From Brachynemurus nebulosus (taxonomy: Eukaryota > Arthropoda > Insecta > Neuroptera > Myrmeleontidae), in assembly GCA_035578155.1 (NCBI GenBank), contig JAPWDM010000005.1, forward strand, positions 26,162,877-26,226,876: a DNA stretch of 64,000 nucleotides. The letters run 5' to 3'. Below the pieces are notes generated by a model, which ran no database searches, was not told the DNA's origin, and worked only from the letters and a program-made list of their open reading frames with translations. Each line of letters opens with the position of its first letter. The stretch's first letter is position 1. Positions 10,041-21,449 of this stretch are shown piece by piece. The position numbers and the translations under genes are program-made.

Positions 10041-10540
10041 ATGTACATATATTCATGTATATGTAGTAATATGAAATTTGAAATTTCAAATATGTATGCA
10101 GTTTATTCTCTAGTTTATGTATATTTATTTTTTGAGAAAAAGAAAATGTGTTTTAACGTTTATTTTAGTAAACAATAAATTGCTTAAATATTATTTGAAA
10201 ATTTTTTAAACCTAAATTCCCAAATAATTTATTACTAATTTATCCAAGGAGATGAAGGATTAGAAATAATATTCCGACTTTCTTCAGTAGAATAAATTGT
10301 TTCTTTATTTTGTTCCAAAAATTTTTCGGTATATTTTATACCTTCTTCAGTGGCTACAAATACAAATAATTATTTACAATGTAATACTTCTAAATAATTA
10401 ATATTGTTTTAACAATAATATTGAATTTGATAACAAAAATTTTTTAAATTTTTTAGTTTTGGTTTTGTTGGAATGTATAATGAAAAATTTTTTTAAAAAA
10501 CTAGTGAAATAACATTTTCGTTAAAAATATGTTGGAGCGA
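10041..10540. other. AT-rich DNA, nothing recognised
   Basis: No long frame, no repeat ends. There is a short local near-inversion around 10070-10095 (GAAATTTGAAATTTCAAAT). Confidence 0.4.
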
Positions 10541-10850
10541 GTAAGAATGAAAAACTTATTTGAGACCTCGAGAAACCAAAAATGACGTTCATTAAAATTT
10601 GAATATATATGTCCGATTTTTGGAAGCCAAAATTTTGGCCATTTTCGCCATTTTTAATGCTTTTTTGCAAAAATTGGCCAAATTTCAAAAATTTTTCAAT
10701 TTTTTTTTACACCATCGAAAAGAAATTTTAATGAAGGTCATTTTTGGTTTCTCGAAGTCTCAAAACAAATTTCTGTCATAATCTTAGGTTCAGATTTTTC
10801 ATGACACCAGCTGTAATAGCTGAATTTCCATTCTGGAGAAAAATAAGTAA
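10540..10850 (+). repeat. Dispersed repeat family R1, partial copy b
   Basis: Contains the far-end blocks of the family: GGTCATTTTTGGTTTCTCGA, CTCAAAACAAATTTCTGTCA and AATAGCTGAATTT. The left part is a partly inverted version of the same words (GAGAAACCAAAAATGACGTT), so the copy is half palindromic. Confidence 0.55.
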
Positions 10851-11334
10851 AATAAATTTTGAGGGTCTGTAACTTTGTAACTATTTGTAATACGAAAAAT
10901 TTGTAAGGAACTTTTTTGTAAAGCGTCAGTTGGACTACAAAACTGTCATTTAACTTTTTGTCCTATCTTTAATAGTTTAGCTTAAAAATGTAAAAAAAGT
11001 AAAATTTCAAGAAATTTAAATTTTAAGGCTCTGTAGAAAGTGAAATATTGGTGATAGAAATTTGACTCAATGAAATTTTTTGTCCAAAATTTAATGCTTA
11101 ATAAGATGCTTTGATTCATTTTATGGAAAAATAATTTCTTCATAGTTTGCAGGAGTAAATAATATAAAAAATCGTTTTTCCTGTGTTACTTAAATGGGAA
11201 AACTTTAGGTTCGATGATGCACCTCTAAAAATTGGAATTTTGAGCTGCCCTTTGGTGAGGATGTTTGTTTAGACATATCCTACGATATTTTGAGCGGAGA
11301 GCGAGAAAAAAACAAAAATTTTTTTTGGCACACC
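10851..11334. other. AT-rich DNA; possible element end next to transposase remnant
   Basis: No coding sequence recognised. Near 11322-11336 the sequence GGCACACCCT abruptly ends the Harbinger-like coding similarity on the minus strand, as if another element or a deletion joins there. The edge at about 11225 (GCACCTCTAAAAATTGGAAT) may be its other side. Confidence 0.3.
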
Positions 11335-12083
11335 CTAATATAATATGCTTCGAGAATACAGTATGATTCGCTGGTGGTGCATTAATAGCGACATGTGTAC
11401 CATCAATTACAGCAATTACCCTGGGAAATCCGTATTTTTCATAAAATCTACAAAAATACAAATATTTATCAATTCAAACAAATCAAAAACCTTATAACCG
11501 AGTGGTAAATTCTTTAAATTATACATACCTTGCCCTAGCATTTGCAACTTCCCTTGGCGCTAAAGAAAAGTGAATTTTCCGCGGACATATTACATCATTG
11601 ATTGCCCTCGTAACTCTGTCTATACTTCGGCTTACCGACATCTGCGACATGGGGATGGAAATGTCTTGCACAACAGCTAACTGGTAGCTCCCTTGGGCGT
11701 AAAAGCGGGGCCAATAAATATCGTCTGTAAGCGTATGCACTATTTCCTAACAGATATTTATTATTAAATTCATTATTTTCGAACTGGGCTTTAATTAACG
11801 ATGCATCAAAAATGTGGCTGTCGTGAGTGGAACCTGACCAGCGTGCAACCACGTTCATAATTTTTAATTGTGTACCGCACACAACCTAAACATTTATTGA
11901 AAAATAACATTTTGTATTTCTAAATGTTTCTGCATTTTAGTCACCTGATAACTGAATTTTTGAGAAGCGAACAGCTTTTGTCAAACGAAAACGCATTTTA
12001 AATTCAACTTCGTCGAATACATTTATTGGATTCTCAGTTCGCCTAAAAATTCTTTGTGCCCGAGGAATGCAAATGTTTTTTAC
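11335..12083 (-). pseudogene. Broken, rearranged PIF/Harbinger (HARBI1-like) transposase
   Basis: Four pieces of a HARBI1-like transposase lie on the minus strand in the wrong order. Reading down from 12083: an N-terminal piece (RAQRIFRRTENPINVFDEVE) to about 11945; then the middle piece 11885-11706 (NVVARWSGSTHDSHIF, YLLGNSAYAYRRYLLAPL); then the helix-turn-helix piece 11707-11529 (FYAQGSYQLAVV, SQMSVSRSIDRVT); then, after an intron at 11448-11528 (AAG/GTATGT donor, TTTTTGTAG acceptor), the first catalytic piece 11447-11336 (GFPRVIAVIDGTHVAINAPP). In the family the middle piece follows the IDGTH piece. The usual LLGDSGY aspartate is Asn here, frames do not join, and the C-terminus is missing. 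Harbinger transposases cut and paste DNA, usually with a Myb-like partner, which is not seen here. This copy is dead. Confidence 0.8.
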
Positions 12084-13560
12084 CTCGTCTTCTGATGTTG
12101 ACCAATCAGATGAAATAGATTCTGCTCACAGAATTAACCCGGAGATATAGATGACATTTTTATTTCTAAAGTTATACCTAGTACAAAATAAATGAAAAAA
12201 TAATAATATGTGTAAAATATATCATTTTACTTACCACGTTTTTATAGTCAGTAATTAAAAAACAATTTCAAGCCTGTGATAAATTTTTTTAAAACAAACT
12301 GTTTACAAAAGTAGAATTCGAATATGTACATTTAAATCATACGTGGTTTTTTAACCAAAACTTGTAAAATAAAAATAAAATAGAGAAAATATGAACAAAT
12401 TAAATCTCTATGATACAGATCTGTCAGTTTAATATCCGAATAAAATTATTTTTATTCTTAATTTATTTCTCTTTTCTCTAAACTTAATTTGTTTCTCTTT
12501 TATAATACATTCTGACACATAAATGAATAGTCAATTTACCCGTAATTAACTGTAAAATATAAATTTATTTGAAAAAATACAAAAAATTATGTTAATCTTT
12601 TGAAATGGCCTGTATTATAGTTTATAAATTCGAACAGAGATGACACTAGCTATTCTGAAAACAAAATATGTATAGTTGAGTTTACATGTGTAAACTTGAC
12701 ACCACTTAATAGTCAATTACAACTTACTAAGTTATAAATTCCAATAAATTAGCTTTTGAACATGCAAAATGAATAAAAAAATATATTTAATTTGCTATTA
12801 AATGTCCTCAAAGCTATTATAGGAAAATAATATTGTTCAGTATCAAATTTAAAGATATCTTCTAATTATGAGACAGTAAGAAAAAATTATTGTATCGTGT
12901 AAACTACGCTTTCAACATCAGTATAATACATATATTTGTACACAGGGACGTGGGAAATTTTTTAATGTTATTTGTGTGTTTTCTTGCCTCTGGTTGTTAA
13001 GTTAGCCTTAAATTTAATAATAGTACGACTATTTGAATGTCAAACTATCTGTTTTGGTTAAAAAATTTCATTAATAGTTTTTTTTTATGTTTTAAAAATA
13101 GCCCCAGCAAAGTGAGAATAAATTTTCATAGAAACGTAAATGAAGTTATCGACACATTAATAATAATAATGTTAATAATCATTTGGTCACACAACGAAAT
13201 TATTATATCGTCGAAGAAAGCCGAGGTTCGACGATATAAAAATAAAAAATATGATAAAATTATAATATTACTGGTATTGTGTTGTGTATTAGATGTAGGA
13301 AGTGGGCGCCACTGTGTTTTTGCAGAGAACTTGTGTTTTGTTTGTTTTTTTGCCAGTTGTTTGGAGGCTATGTTGATTGTTAATGGTGTGTTGATTTTTT
13401 TGTATCCTTTTTAAGAATAATGTTACAGTTATAGTTGAAAGTTGAGAAGTTTTGATAAAAGAAGAATGATCTACAGGATCTAAGGTAACTATAACCCTAA
13501 AGCTTTTAATTCAAACTAATTTCATAAAATTATGAAATGGATGAAATATTAGCAACCCAG
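12084..13560. other. AT-rich DNA, no gene supported
   Basis: Contains poly(A/T)-rich sequence and a 125-codon plus-strand frame at 13037-13414 that is hydrophobic, low in complexity and without any recognised motif; I do not accept it as a gene. The one structural item is a perfect 12-bp stem at 13204-13238. Confidence 0.4.
13204..13238. other. Perfect 12-bp-stem hairpin
   Basis: TATATCGTCGAA (13204-13215) and TTCGACGATATA (13227-13238) are exact reverse complements around an 11-nt loop. Too short for a microRNA precursor as seen; function unknown. Confidence 0.6.
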
Positions 13561-13565
13561 TAACT

Positions 13566-14844
13566 GTAACGTGAGTTACCAAAACATTAATTTGTTTCTG
13601 TAACTTTTAGGAAATTGGACTTACACATATGATTTTTTGTATTCTCTTCACAAATCACTCATTGATTGCAGAACTAATTTTTTTTATATTTTTACAAAAA
13701 ACAAAAATGTAAATTTAACGTACCTAAAAAATGTAACGTGAGTTACCAGAATGGTAACTCACGTTACGGAGTTTCTTAAATAGGAGTTATTTCTTTAGTT
13801 GTTTCTTTATTCGAGAAATGATGTGTGCCAGAGTAATGTGGATGCCATCCCTGAACAAAAGTTATGTGTTTGAAGAGTGTTTCTGGACAAAATAACAAAC
13901 TTTTCAAAATAGATGAAAATGACGTTACTTTTGTTAGTGTTAACAGGTTTTAAATGTACTTCCTTACCCAGAAATTGAAATGAAAGGTGGTAGGATGTAC
14001 TAGAAGTTCAAAAGATCAGTTAATATTAAAGAGAAGTAAAAAACAGTAAGGGTTTCCCATTATGAATTTAGAAATATTTTAACCAGTATTATAAGACAGC
14101 CTACTAAAAATTGTAGGATTAAAATAAATAGGCTACTTTTTCACCTTCTGTTTAAAACTTCTATTGTTTAAGACTAGTATTTTATAGTTTATAACAGGTA
14201 TTATAAAATTTTTCTGTTATTATGATATTTAGTAATAATAAAACTTTCCTAGTATTTCATATGTGTCGCTTAATTTGTTTGCCCAAACACTTCTTTTCTA
14301 AAATACTTCTATATAAAAAAAAGGGCTTCAACATTGTAAAATATTCTTTTAAAAACTGTATACATTGATTTGAGTAATGTATACAAATAATAATTATTTT
14401 ATATAACTGTTTTCAGACTATTTTCCAATGAAGACAAAATGTAACGTGAGTTACCGTAACGTGAGTTACCGACATTGATATGGAATTTTAATAATAAAGT
14501 CTTCTACAGGCATAAGAAAATTTTGACAAACTTATCATCTTCTATATAACACACACAGGTTGAATATAAAAAAAATTATTTTTGTAACTTTGAATCGGGA
14601 GCAGAAAAAAGCAATTGACTCCAAAGTAAATTTTGTACTGTCCCTTTTTTGTAACGTGAGTTACCGAAATGTTTAAATTATTATTTCAGTTGTGGAGAAC
14701 CCAAAAGCTTTAAAAAAAAAATGATGGTAAAAGCAGATCATCATGCTAATAATAGGAAAAATTCCAATTAAAAAATGTTTTAACTTAGTGTTGTTATAAT
14801 ACAAAAACTATTAAATTTTGATTCACTTGGTAACGTGAGTTACC
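13566..14844. repeat. Cluster of seven GTAACGTGAGTTACC motifs
   Basis: Exact 15-bp copies on the plus strand at 13566-13580, 13733-13747, 14441-14455, 14456-14470 (directly abutting), 14651-14665 and 14830-14844, and one on the minus strand at 13753-13767, which faces the copy at 13733 across 5 bp. The motif is a gapped palindrome (GTAAC-GTGAG-TTAC, near-symmetric) with an ACGTG core. Intervening sequence is AT-rich and not repetitive, so these are not monomers of a satellite. They could be binding sites for a dimeric protein or remnants of an unknown element. Confidence 0.9.
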
Positions 14845-15041
14845 GTGGACACACCCTCAACTTGATATTGCGCGCTACTGTATTGCCCATTAATAATTTA
14901 ATATGTATGCCAACGTATAACCAACCATATGTTGCGAGAAAACTTCGAAATATAGATGGTGCCACATATGAAGAAGGCGCGAAATTTGGAAATGCAGTGA
15001 GTGAAAATATTTCTTCTGGTCTTGATAAAAGATTAGTATAA
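14835..15041 (+). other. Possible 3'-terminal coding exon or retrocopy end
   Basis: A 68-codon frame (includes TYNQPYVARKLRNIDGATYE, SENISSGLDKRLV) is less AT-rich than its surroundings and has ordinary amino-acid composition. It stops at 15041 and is followed by AATAAA at 15070-15075 and a run of A, as at the 3' end of a transcript or its retrocopy. No matching upstream exon or known family is recognised, and the last GTAACGTGAGTTACC motif overlaps its start. Confidence 0.3.
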
Positions 15042-15085
15042 CCAGTTTTTGAAAATCGTTTCAAGATCAAATAAAAAAAAAAATT

Positions 15086-15465
15086 GTTTTTTTATTGCCC
15101 AAAAATGATTCATACTAAATTTACATAAACACTGTCATTGGCAATATTTTTTAATGAAACATACAATATATTTTATGAGTAGTGAAAATACGTAATGAAA
15201 TCATTTCACCTTGAAATAATTATAAATGAATTCACTAATAAATGTAATTAACGTTAATTAGTGGATTAAGTACAGGAAGAATCAAAAACTCTTGCATTAC
15301 AAAACACATTTTCACTTCCAATTACGGTAGAACTCATTTCCCACTCTCACGTTTCGTTTCACTCCTAAATAATCCCAACAACTATTAAAAACAAAATTGT
15401 TTGATTGTTATTCCTAATTATATGTCGTAATTTTGAAAAATTCATGTTTCTTATATTCGTGGTAA
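15086..15465. other. AT-rich DNA, nothing recognised
   Basis: No frames, repeat ends or RNA genes seen. Confidence 0.4.
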
Positions 15466-15466
15466 G

Positions 15467-16020
15467 TGGGTGGTTCTACATTTCAGTTGCCCTAATCATA
15501 AAAAATAATTGAGAAAGCTATTTATAATACATTTCGTGTGACTAAAATGTAGGAAAGTTACCACAGATTCGGTTATCTGCAGATCAGCAGATTATTATAT
15601 TTCTTATTAAAATCAATATTTTTTTTGCGTATTACTGGATTCAGAGGGAATTCTTCGTGACGATTTTCCAACAAGATTATTACTAATGGTGAATAGCGAT
15701 CATTTAGATTGAAAACTTTAATTTATCGTAAAGATTACATAATTGCAAATCATATGTACACAAAAACGATTTGAAATCCATTAAAAAACGTAATAGTTCC
15801 AAGCAATACCTAACGGGGACATGCCGCAATAAAAGTTTGACGCCATTTTTATAAAAAAAGTTAAATTAAATTTAAAGTAAAATGAAGATAGGTCATCTAA
15901 ATAGGACTTATTAACTTTCTTTAAATAAATCACCGTTTCTTCATTTTGTATATAGTTTTAACCTTCGTTATTGTGGAGACAATCTTAATTTTTGAAGGAC
16001 TTTAAAAGTAGAACCACCCA
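15467..16020. mobile_element. MITE with TGGGTGGTTCTAC ends, ~554 bp
   Basis: Left end TGGGTGGTTCTACATTT and right end complement TGGGTGGTTCTACTTTT form 13 to 17-bp terminal inverted repeats. No coding capacity. TAAG occurs outside both ends but the duplication is not certain. Confidence 0.6.
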
Positions 16021-16056
16021 ATAAGTATATTTTTAATAAATTGTTTATAATCCATA

Positions 16057-16699
16057 TTAGGCGAGCGACCTATCTTTAAAAAGATGCTTAAAAATTGAAA
16101 AAGTGACCACCAGTGTTTTAGTGACTGGTTTTTTTTTTTAACCGATTTAATTAATTTGACAAATATTCTTATAAATATTATATCAGTGGTGTTTACTGAA
16201 TACTACTAATCCGAAATTTATTAGTATATATTTATTAGTATTTATAGTATACAAAATACATATAACTATTTATTATTTTATTAATTCTACTTTTCATAGT
16301 GACGCCGGCATTTGATAAAAAAATTTTAAGTACTGGAAATTTTTATTCCTTTTTAAATTTTTAATCGATAAAAAAAAATCTGTCATTCAAACATTTCGTC
16401 GGCCATCTCACGAATGGTCGTATCTCATTTTTCCTGATTTTTCCATTTATGACGATTTGTGAAACATTAACCGAAGTCCAAGTGAGAAAATCGTAAACCA
16501 TTCATCAATACAGTTTCTAAACGGCAAAAACTAGGGATACAACGGTTCGCGAGACTTATCTAAAATGCTGAATAAATATTGTTGATATCGCAACTCAAAA
16601 TTTGAATAGAGATACGAAAATGAGATACGACCATTCGTGAGATGGCCGACGATTTGTGATCACTTTTTGTTAAAAATTAGGATTAATTCGCTCGCCTAA
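16057..16699. mobile_element. TA-flanked MITE with internal inverted repeat, 643 bp
   Basis: Ends TTAGGCGAGCGA inverted, flanked by TA at 16055-16056 and 16700-16701. A second, longer inverted repeat lies inside: GGCCATCTCACGAATGGTCG near 16400-16420 and its complement near 16631-16650. This suggests a nested or compound element. Confidence 0.7.
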
Positions 16700-17915
16700 T
16701 ATGCATAATACGTTCATAGTATTTCATATGCATGTCCATATCCGTAGTTATATGCAGAGACTCGCTCACACTATTGTGACAGAAAAATGATAGATAATAA
16801 GCAAGAAATTGTGTGACGAAGAGGACAGGACTCCTACTGGTAGCTTGGTAAGTATCCCTGTATTACCGATTGAATTTTTCAATCAAATTAAAATCAAAGT
16901 TCAATATCCTTTCAAAAAGTTTATAATATATAGTAGATTAAAGGAATTGAATTTCAATAGAAAATTAAGAATATTAAATATTTTAAGAAAACGTCCATCA
17001 AAATTGCATTAATATGGTTTCCGAATCGATATTGAGTGTACATACTTGCTAGGAAAATGTATAAGGTACTTTGTTCGCGTGATTGAAAACACGATACAAG
17101 TGATTGTTTTTCAAATATTAATTTTTGTTTATGTAATATTTAATGAAGTAATCTTTTCTTGCGGTCATCAGGACAATGAACTCCTCGAATCAATACGAAA
17201 AGTTAATTTTAAAAAGTTTTTAGGGTTCCGTAAATTAAAAAGAAAAACGGAATCGTTATGGTAGATCTCTGTCACGCACACATAATTCGATAATCGAAAG
17301 TTATGAAATTTTTTTTGTATACTCTCAAAAGGATTTCTTTGTTCGAAGATTAAAATTTTTTTTTGAATTTTTTTCTTTGAATCAAAAAAAATATTTCTTT
17401 GAAACAAAGGAAATATTTTTTTGAGACTGATAGTTTGCAAAAAAACAATTACTTTTTGTAAATTATAAAATATTGTGTACGAAACTCTAATTTTACGAGC
17501 CCAACTCACTCTTGATTGATTTTATTTTTATATTTTACGAAATCTGTGGCCATTATTAACAGTTCGGATCAGTACCGGCTTTTGAATAAATGTTAAACTA
17601 CCACAGCGATTTCCAGAACCAGTCTTGCAATTAGGCGAACATACGACCGTCTAGAAGTACCAAAACAATGAAATATAATCTTATTTATAAGAACTGAAAA
17701 TTACTCATTTCAAAAATAAAATTTTGTCACATATAAAAGTTATTATAATTTCTACTATCCTTTTTCAATATATTAGATAGTAGATCTTGTGAGAGTAGCT
17801 ATATGACGAGCTTGTCTGATACATAAATTTATGTGAATAAATCATTTTCAGTTGTCGATGTTATCACTATACTTTTCATCAGATGAAACTGAAGCAGTGA
17901 AGCTATCATAGTTAG
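16700..17915. other. AT-rich DNA with insect repeat fragment at 17205-17275
   Basis: AGGGTTCCGTAAATTAAAAA followed by GAAAAACGGAATC at 17222-17253 resembles a very common insect repeat phrase around GGTTCCGTACCTC. A related reverse-strand piece lies near 56405-56480. No gene is supported; short overlapping frames on both strands near 17046-17509 have no motifs. Confidence 0.4.
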
Positions 17916-17917
17916 TA

Positions 17918-18155
17918 TAGCTTGGGCCTTTTTACTTGGCAGTGCGCGGAAAACAAATTTAACACGTACATCTAATAGTAGGTAATAAAAGAGGGAACGA
18001 AAAATAACAATATGTTTGTTAAAAAGGTGTCTCTTTTTATTATGATTTAAACCTAGATATTTTTCAGATGTTATTGTCTCTTACTTGTAATATATTTTCA
18101 AATATATCTATCTGTATCATGCGCGAGTTACTACCAAGTAAAAAGCCCCCAGCTA
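17918..18155. mobile_element. TA-flanked MITE, 238 bp
   Basis: Ends TAGCTTGGGCCTTTTTACTT and, from the right, TAGCTGGGGGCTTTTTACTT. Flanking TA at 17916-17917 and 18156-18157. Non-coding; fits a Tc1/mariner-type MITE. Confidence 0.8.
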
Positions 18156-18157
18156 TA

Positions 18158-20881
18158 CATTACAAACTTCCACTGCTCAATAATCAGGTATGCTCGGCCC
18201 TGTCCTTCAGAATAATTTCTTTAAAACATACATCTTAGAATACTTCTTATATCCACTCACATTATTTTTTACCCCTTCCCTATTCTTTCCTCCCACCATT
18301 TTAATCTCAATAATGAAAAGAACGCCATAGAACTTAAGTAATTGCTCAAAAACGCACAGAGATAACATTTAAATTAAGTAGAAAACATTCATATCGACAT
18401 AAATCTTAACGATAATAATGTTGTTTTTTTATCAGTTATCAGTTAGTATTACGTTCACTGATACCACTGATATCACACCTTTATTAAAAACTAAATCAGG
18501 CCTACACGTACCAACGGATATGCGAATATGTACAATGTGTTCAAGGTTAAATGAGATAACTACCGATTTTAATACAGTATATAAGCATACGGCTAGTGCT
18601 TCATATAACCTTGAACACTTTGAACACTGTACGACTATACGAATACTAGTGTAAGGCGTGAATTTGGTGAACATATTGTATGTATAAATAATCTACCTCG
18701 TTCAATGTGGCTCTATTCTGAACATGCTGAACCAGGCGACAGACACTCTAGTACACGTATTCGTCGATCGATGTGCTACCGTAACTCATCTACATACGGC
18801 ACAGACATTATCGTATCGCGGGATGTCACCTATATTCACCGTGTTAATGGATTTGGTGACGCTTTTTGTTTAAATATTTCATGTGCACTGCATAGGAAAT
18901 GTACGAACTCGTTGTGAATTTTGGTGATCAGAGATTTTGTGGAGAGACACCGAAAATAACATTAGTTATAATGATTTTAATGATAATGATCGTAATAATA
19001 GTTAGGTTATGTTAGTTAATTCATCGCTTTTTCAAACTAGGTCAATTTATTTAGAGTGGCAAAAACAGGCCAACATTAAATATTGAATCGTTCGAAGTGT
19101 ATACAGCTTTGAAATGTAATGAGTTACTGATAATATCATGAGAAAATCATGCTTATAAGCAGCTAAAATTTTAACTAACATCAGAAATTGGAAGTCCAAT
19201 ACACAATAAAAAGTTTGACATTTCAAAATTATTGTTGATTTTTTTAACTTTCCAAACATAAGGTAGTTTTATTGAAATGCGTCCGAAAATCAAAATCAAA
19301 ATTTTTAATATATTTATATATTTCGAGGTCACTACAGTGTCTTCCCGCATGATATCCCACGAATAGAAAATAATATCAACTTCTTTCGGATACCAATCGA
19401 AGCGTAATAATGTCAGTATGATAGAAAAAAAATTTAAGCAAGTTTGGTCCGGCCTTTTTTATCGGGATACTGGTAAGTTGATCACGTAAATCTCAAGGGC
19501 TATATGTGACCCCCGAGCCTGACGGGGAGGGGCAGGGGGAGAGCCGTTATTTTAGCCCCGCGGTCCTGGATTGAAGCGGGAGCCCGAAGATGTTTGTAAA
19601 ATATCCAGAAAGAATTGATTGTGAAAGTGTTCCTTTTTTCACCAGAAAACTTTATATTCAGGAGTAAAATTTTTGAAAATCTGGTTATCCCCGGGGCCGC
19701 CATTTCTCTCCACGGCTATAGTGACCTCCAATGTAAAACAATTCCGGAACTAAAATACATAATTTTGTTCGTCATAACAGGGAGTAAAGTACCAATTTTA
19801 GTTCCAAAGGACTAAAAATCCTTTTACTCCCGCTTTTAAGCCAATCAACAAGCAAATTTACAAAGCATTATCAATCAGCCACCAAAATTTAAATTAAATA
19901 ATGCTACTAGATAATTTGGAATAATAGATTCAAAATTCAAATTATCAAATTTGATTAATTTATCCAAAGTATATACGTCTCGGAACTTTTTTTTTTATCC
20001 CTCGTGTAAACTGTTTCCCCCGAGTCTGGCAAAAAACTTCACACTCGGAATTAAAAGTCACACTTTAGTCCCTTGGTGTATAATATACTATTATTTAATT
20101 TATTTATAATTAAATTTTTTACAATTATAACAAAACTTTTTCAAACAAATTTTTGTTAAATTAATAATTAAAATTGAAAAATAATTATTTTTTCATTATC
20201 ACTACTATACTAGGTCAACTCATGCAAAACCATTACATATACGTATTCTGTTATAAAAGCTTCAACGTCAACATTTCTTTTTCCTTTTGCGCATCCGTTA
20301 CATAAATATTCAAGCCTATATCCATCTAAATATGATATGATGAAATAGGTAACTTCCTTAGTAACCCATATCTGTCTTCCTGGTTGACTGGCAGATCAGA
20401 CAGTTAACTTGATTTTCTGAAATACATATTTACTTAAATATAGTTAAATAGAATATTACACTATCAAAGCAGATGACCAACCACATACTACAATGTGTAC
20501 AGATGGATTCAACCACGATGGCAACATCTGACTGTCTTGTCTCACCTTCATACACAGTAACTACTGTATTTTTTTATGTAACTATACCCTGTTCACCGAA
20601 ATAATTCCTGACTACAAAACAACAAACAATAACACATCACTGATCGTGCTTTGTTCAAACTGAAGTGGTACATTTAAAGAATTTTTTGGCGATGACAGTT
20701 CCCTATTAATCTTATATTCGTGCATAATTTTACATACTGTTCTTTTTAATAACAACACCTGCTTGTTTTTAATGTACTTTTTATATTTGTAAAATTGTTA
20801 GTTATTATTCATCACATTAAAAAATTTTGTTAATAATATTTTTTAAAATTATGCCAATTCACATATTATCGTTTATACTTT
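18158..20881. other. No gene supported; compositionally uneven stretch
   Basis: Mostly AT-rich and unrecognised. Two local exceptions: 18700-18930 is nearer balanced in composition with a 70-codon frame lacking any known motif, and 19500-19720 is GC-rich (GACGGGGAGGGGCAGGGGGA) unlike all surroundings. Neither gives a protein I recognise. Confidence 0.35.
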
Positions 20882-21432
20882 ACAAGGAAAGGGCAAGAAG
20901 TCGAAAATTCAAAAAAATCTGAAACTTTGTCAGTATGTAGAGAGTGGCTACCTAATAACATAAAAAATATCATTTGCTGCTAAAAAACGTTCTTAAGGGG
21001 TGAAACGTCCCCTCAAAGTTGGAACTCGAAAATTTAAAAATCGATGAAATTTTGTTTATACGTACCTTAAAAAGTTCTAGTAACAAATATAACATTATTT
21101 TTTGCATTCACACATTTTTAAGGCTTAAATATAAACAAAATATCATCAATTTTTAAATTTTTAAGTACACAGTTGAGGGGTGGTTTCAACCCTTAAAAAT
21201 GTGTAAATGCAAAAAATAATGTTATATTTATTACTAGAACTTTTTAAGGTACGTATAAACAAAATTTCATCGACTTTTAAATTTTTGTGTTCTAACTTTG
21301 AGGGGGTGGTTCACCCCTTAAAAACGTTTTTTAGCAGCAACTGATATTTTTTATGTTATTAGCTAGCCACCCTCTATATACTGGCAAAGTTTCAGATTTT
21401 TTTGAATTTTCGACTTCTTGCCCTTTCCTTGT
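20882..21432. mobile_element. Foldback element, 551 bp
   Basis: Two arms of about 260 bp are inverted copies. The left begins ACAAGGAAAGGGCAAGAAGT, and the right ends in its complement. Inner words such as GCATTCACACATTTTTAAGG and AAACGTTCTTAAGGGGTGAA recur inverted in the right arm. Non-coding; a transcript would form a long hairpin. Confidence 0.85.
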
Positions 21433-21449
21433 TAGTCCACCAGCTTCAT

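Noticed and set aside
13037..13414. 125-codon possible membrane protein
   Set aside because: Hydrophobic from T-rich codons, no motif, no regulatory or splice context, no second copy.
13566..14844. CRISPR-like repeat array
   Set aside because: Repeats are 15 bp, spacing is highly irregular, one copy is inverted and two abut. Eukaryotic context.
18418..18674. Overlapping frames on both strands around 18.4-18.7 kb
   Set aside because: Mirror-strand frames over the same bases, neither with a motif.
19490..19725. Bacterial contamination
   Set aside because: The GC-rich stretch is short, has no bacterial gene or promoter, and grades into AT-rich DNA on both sides.
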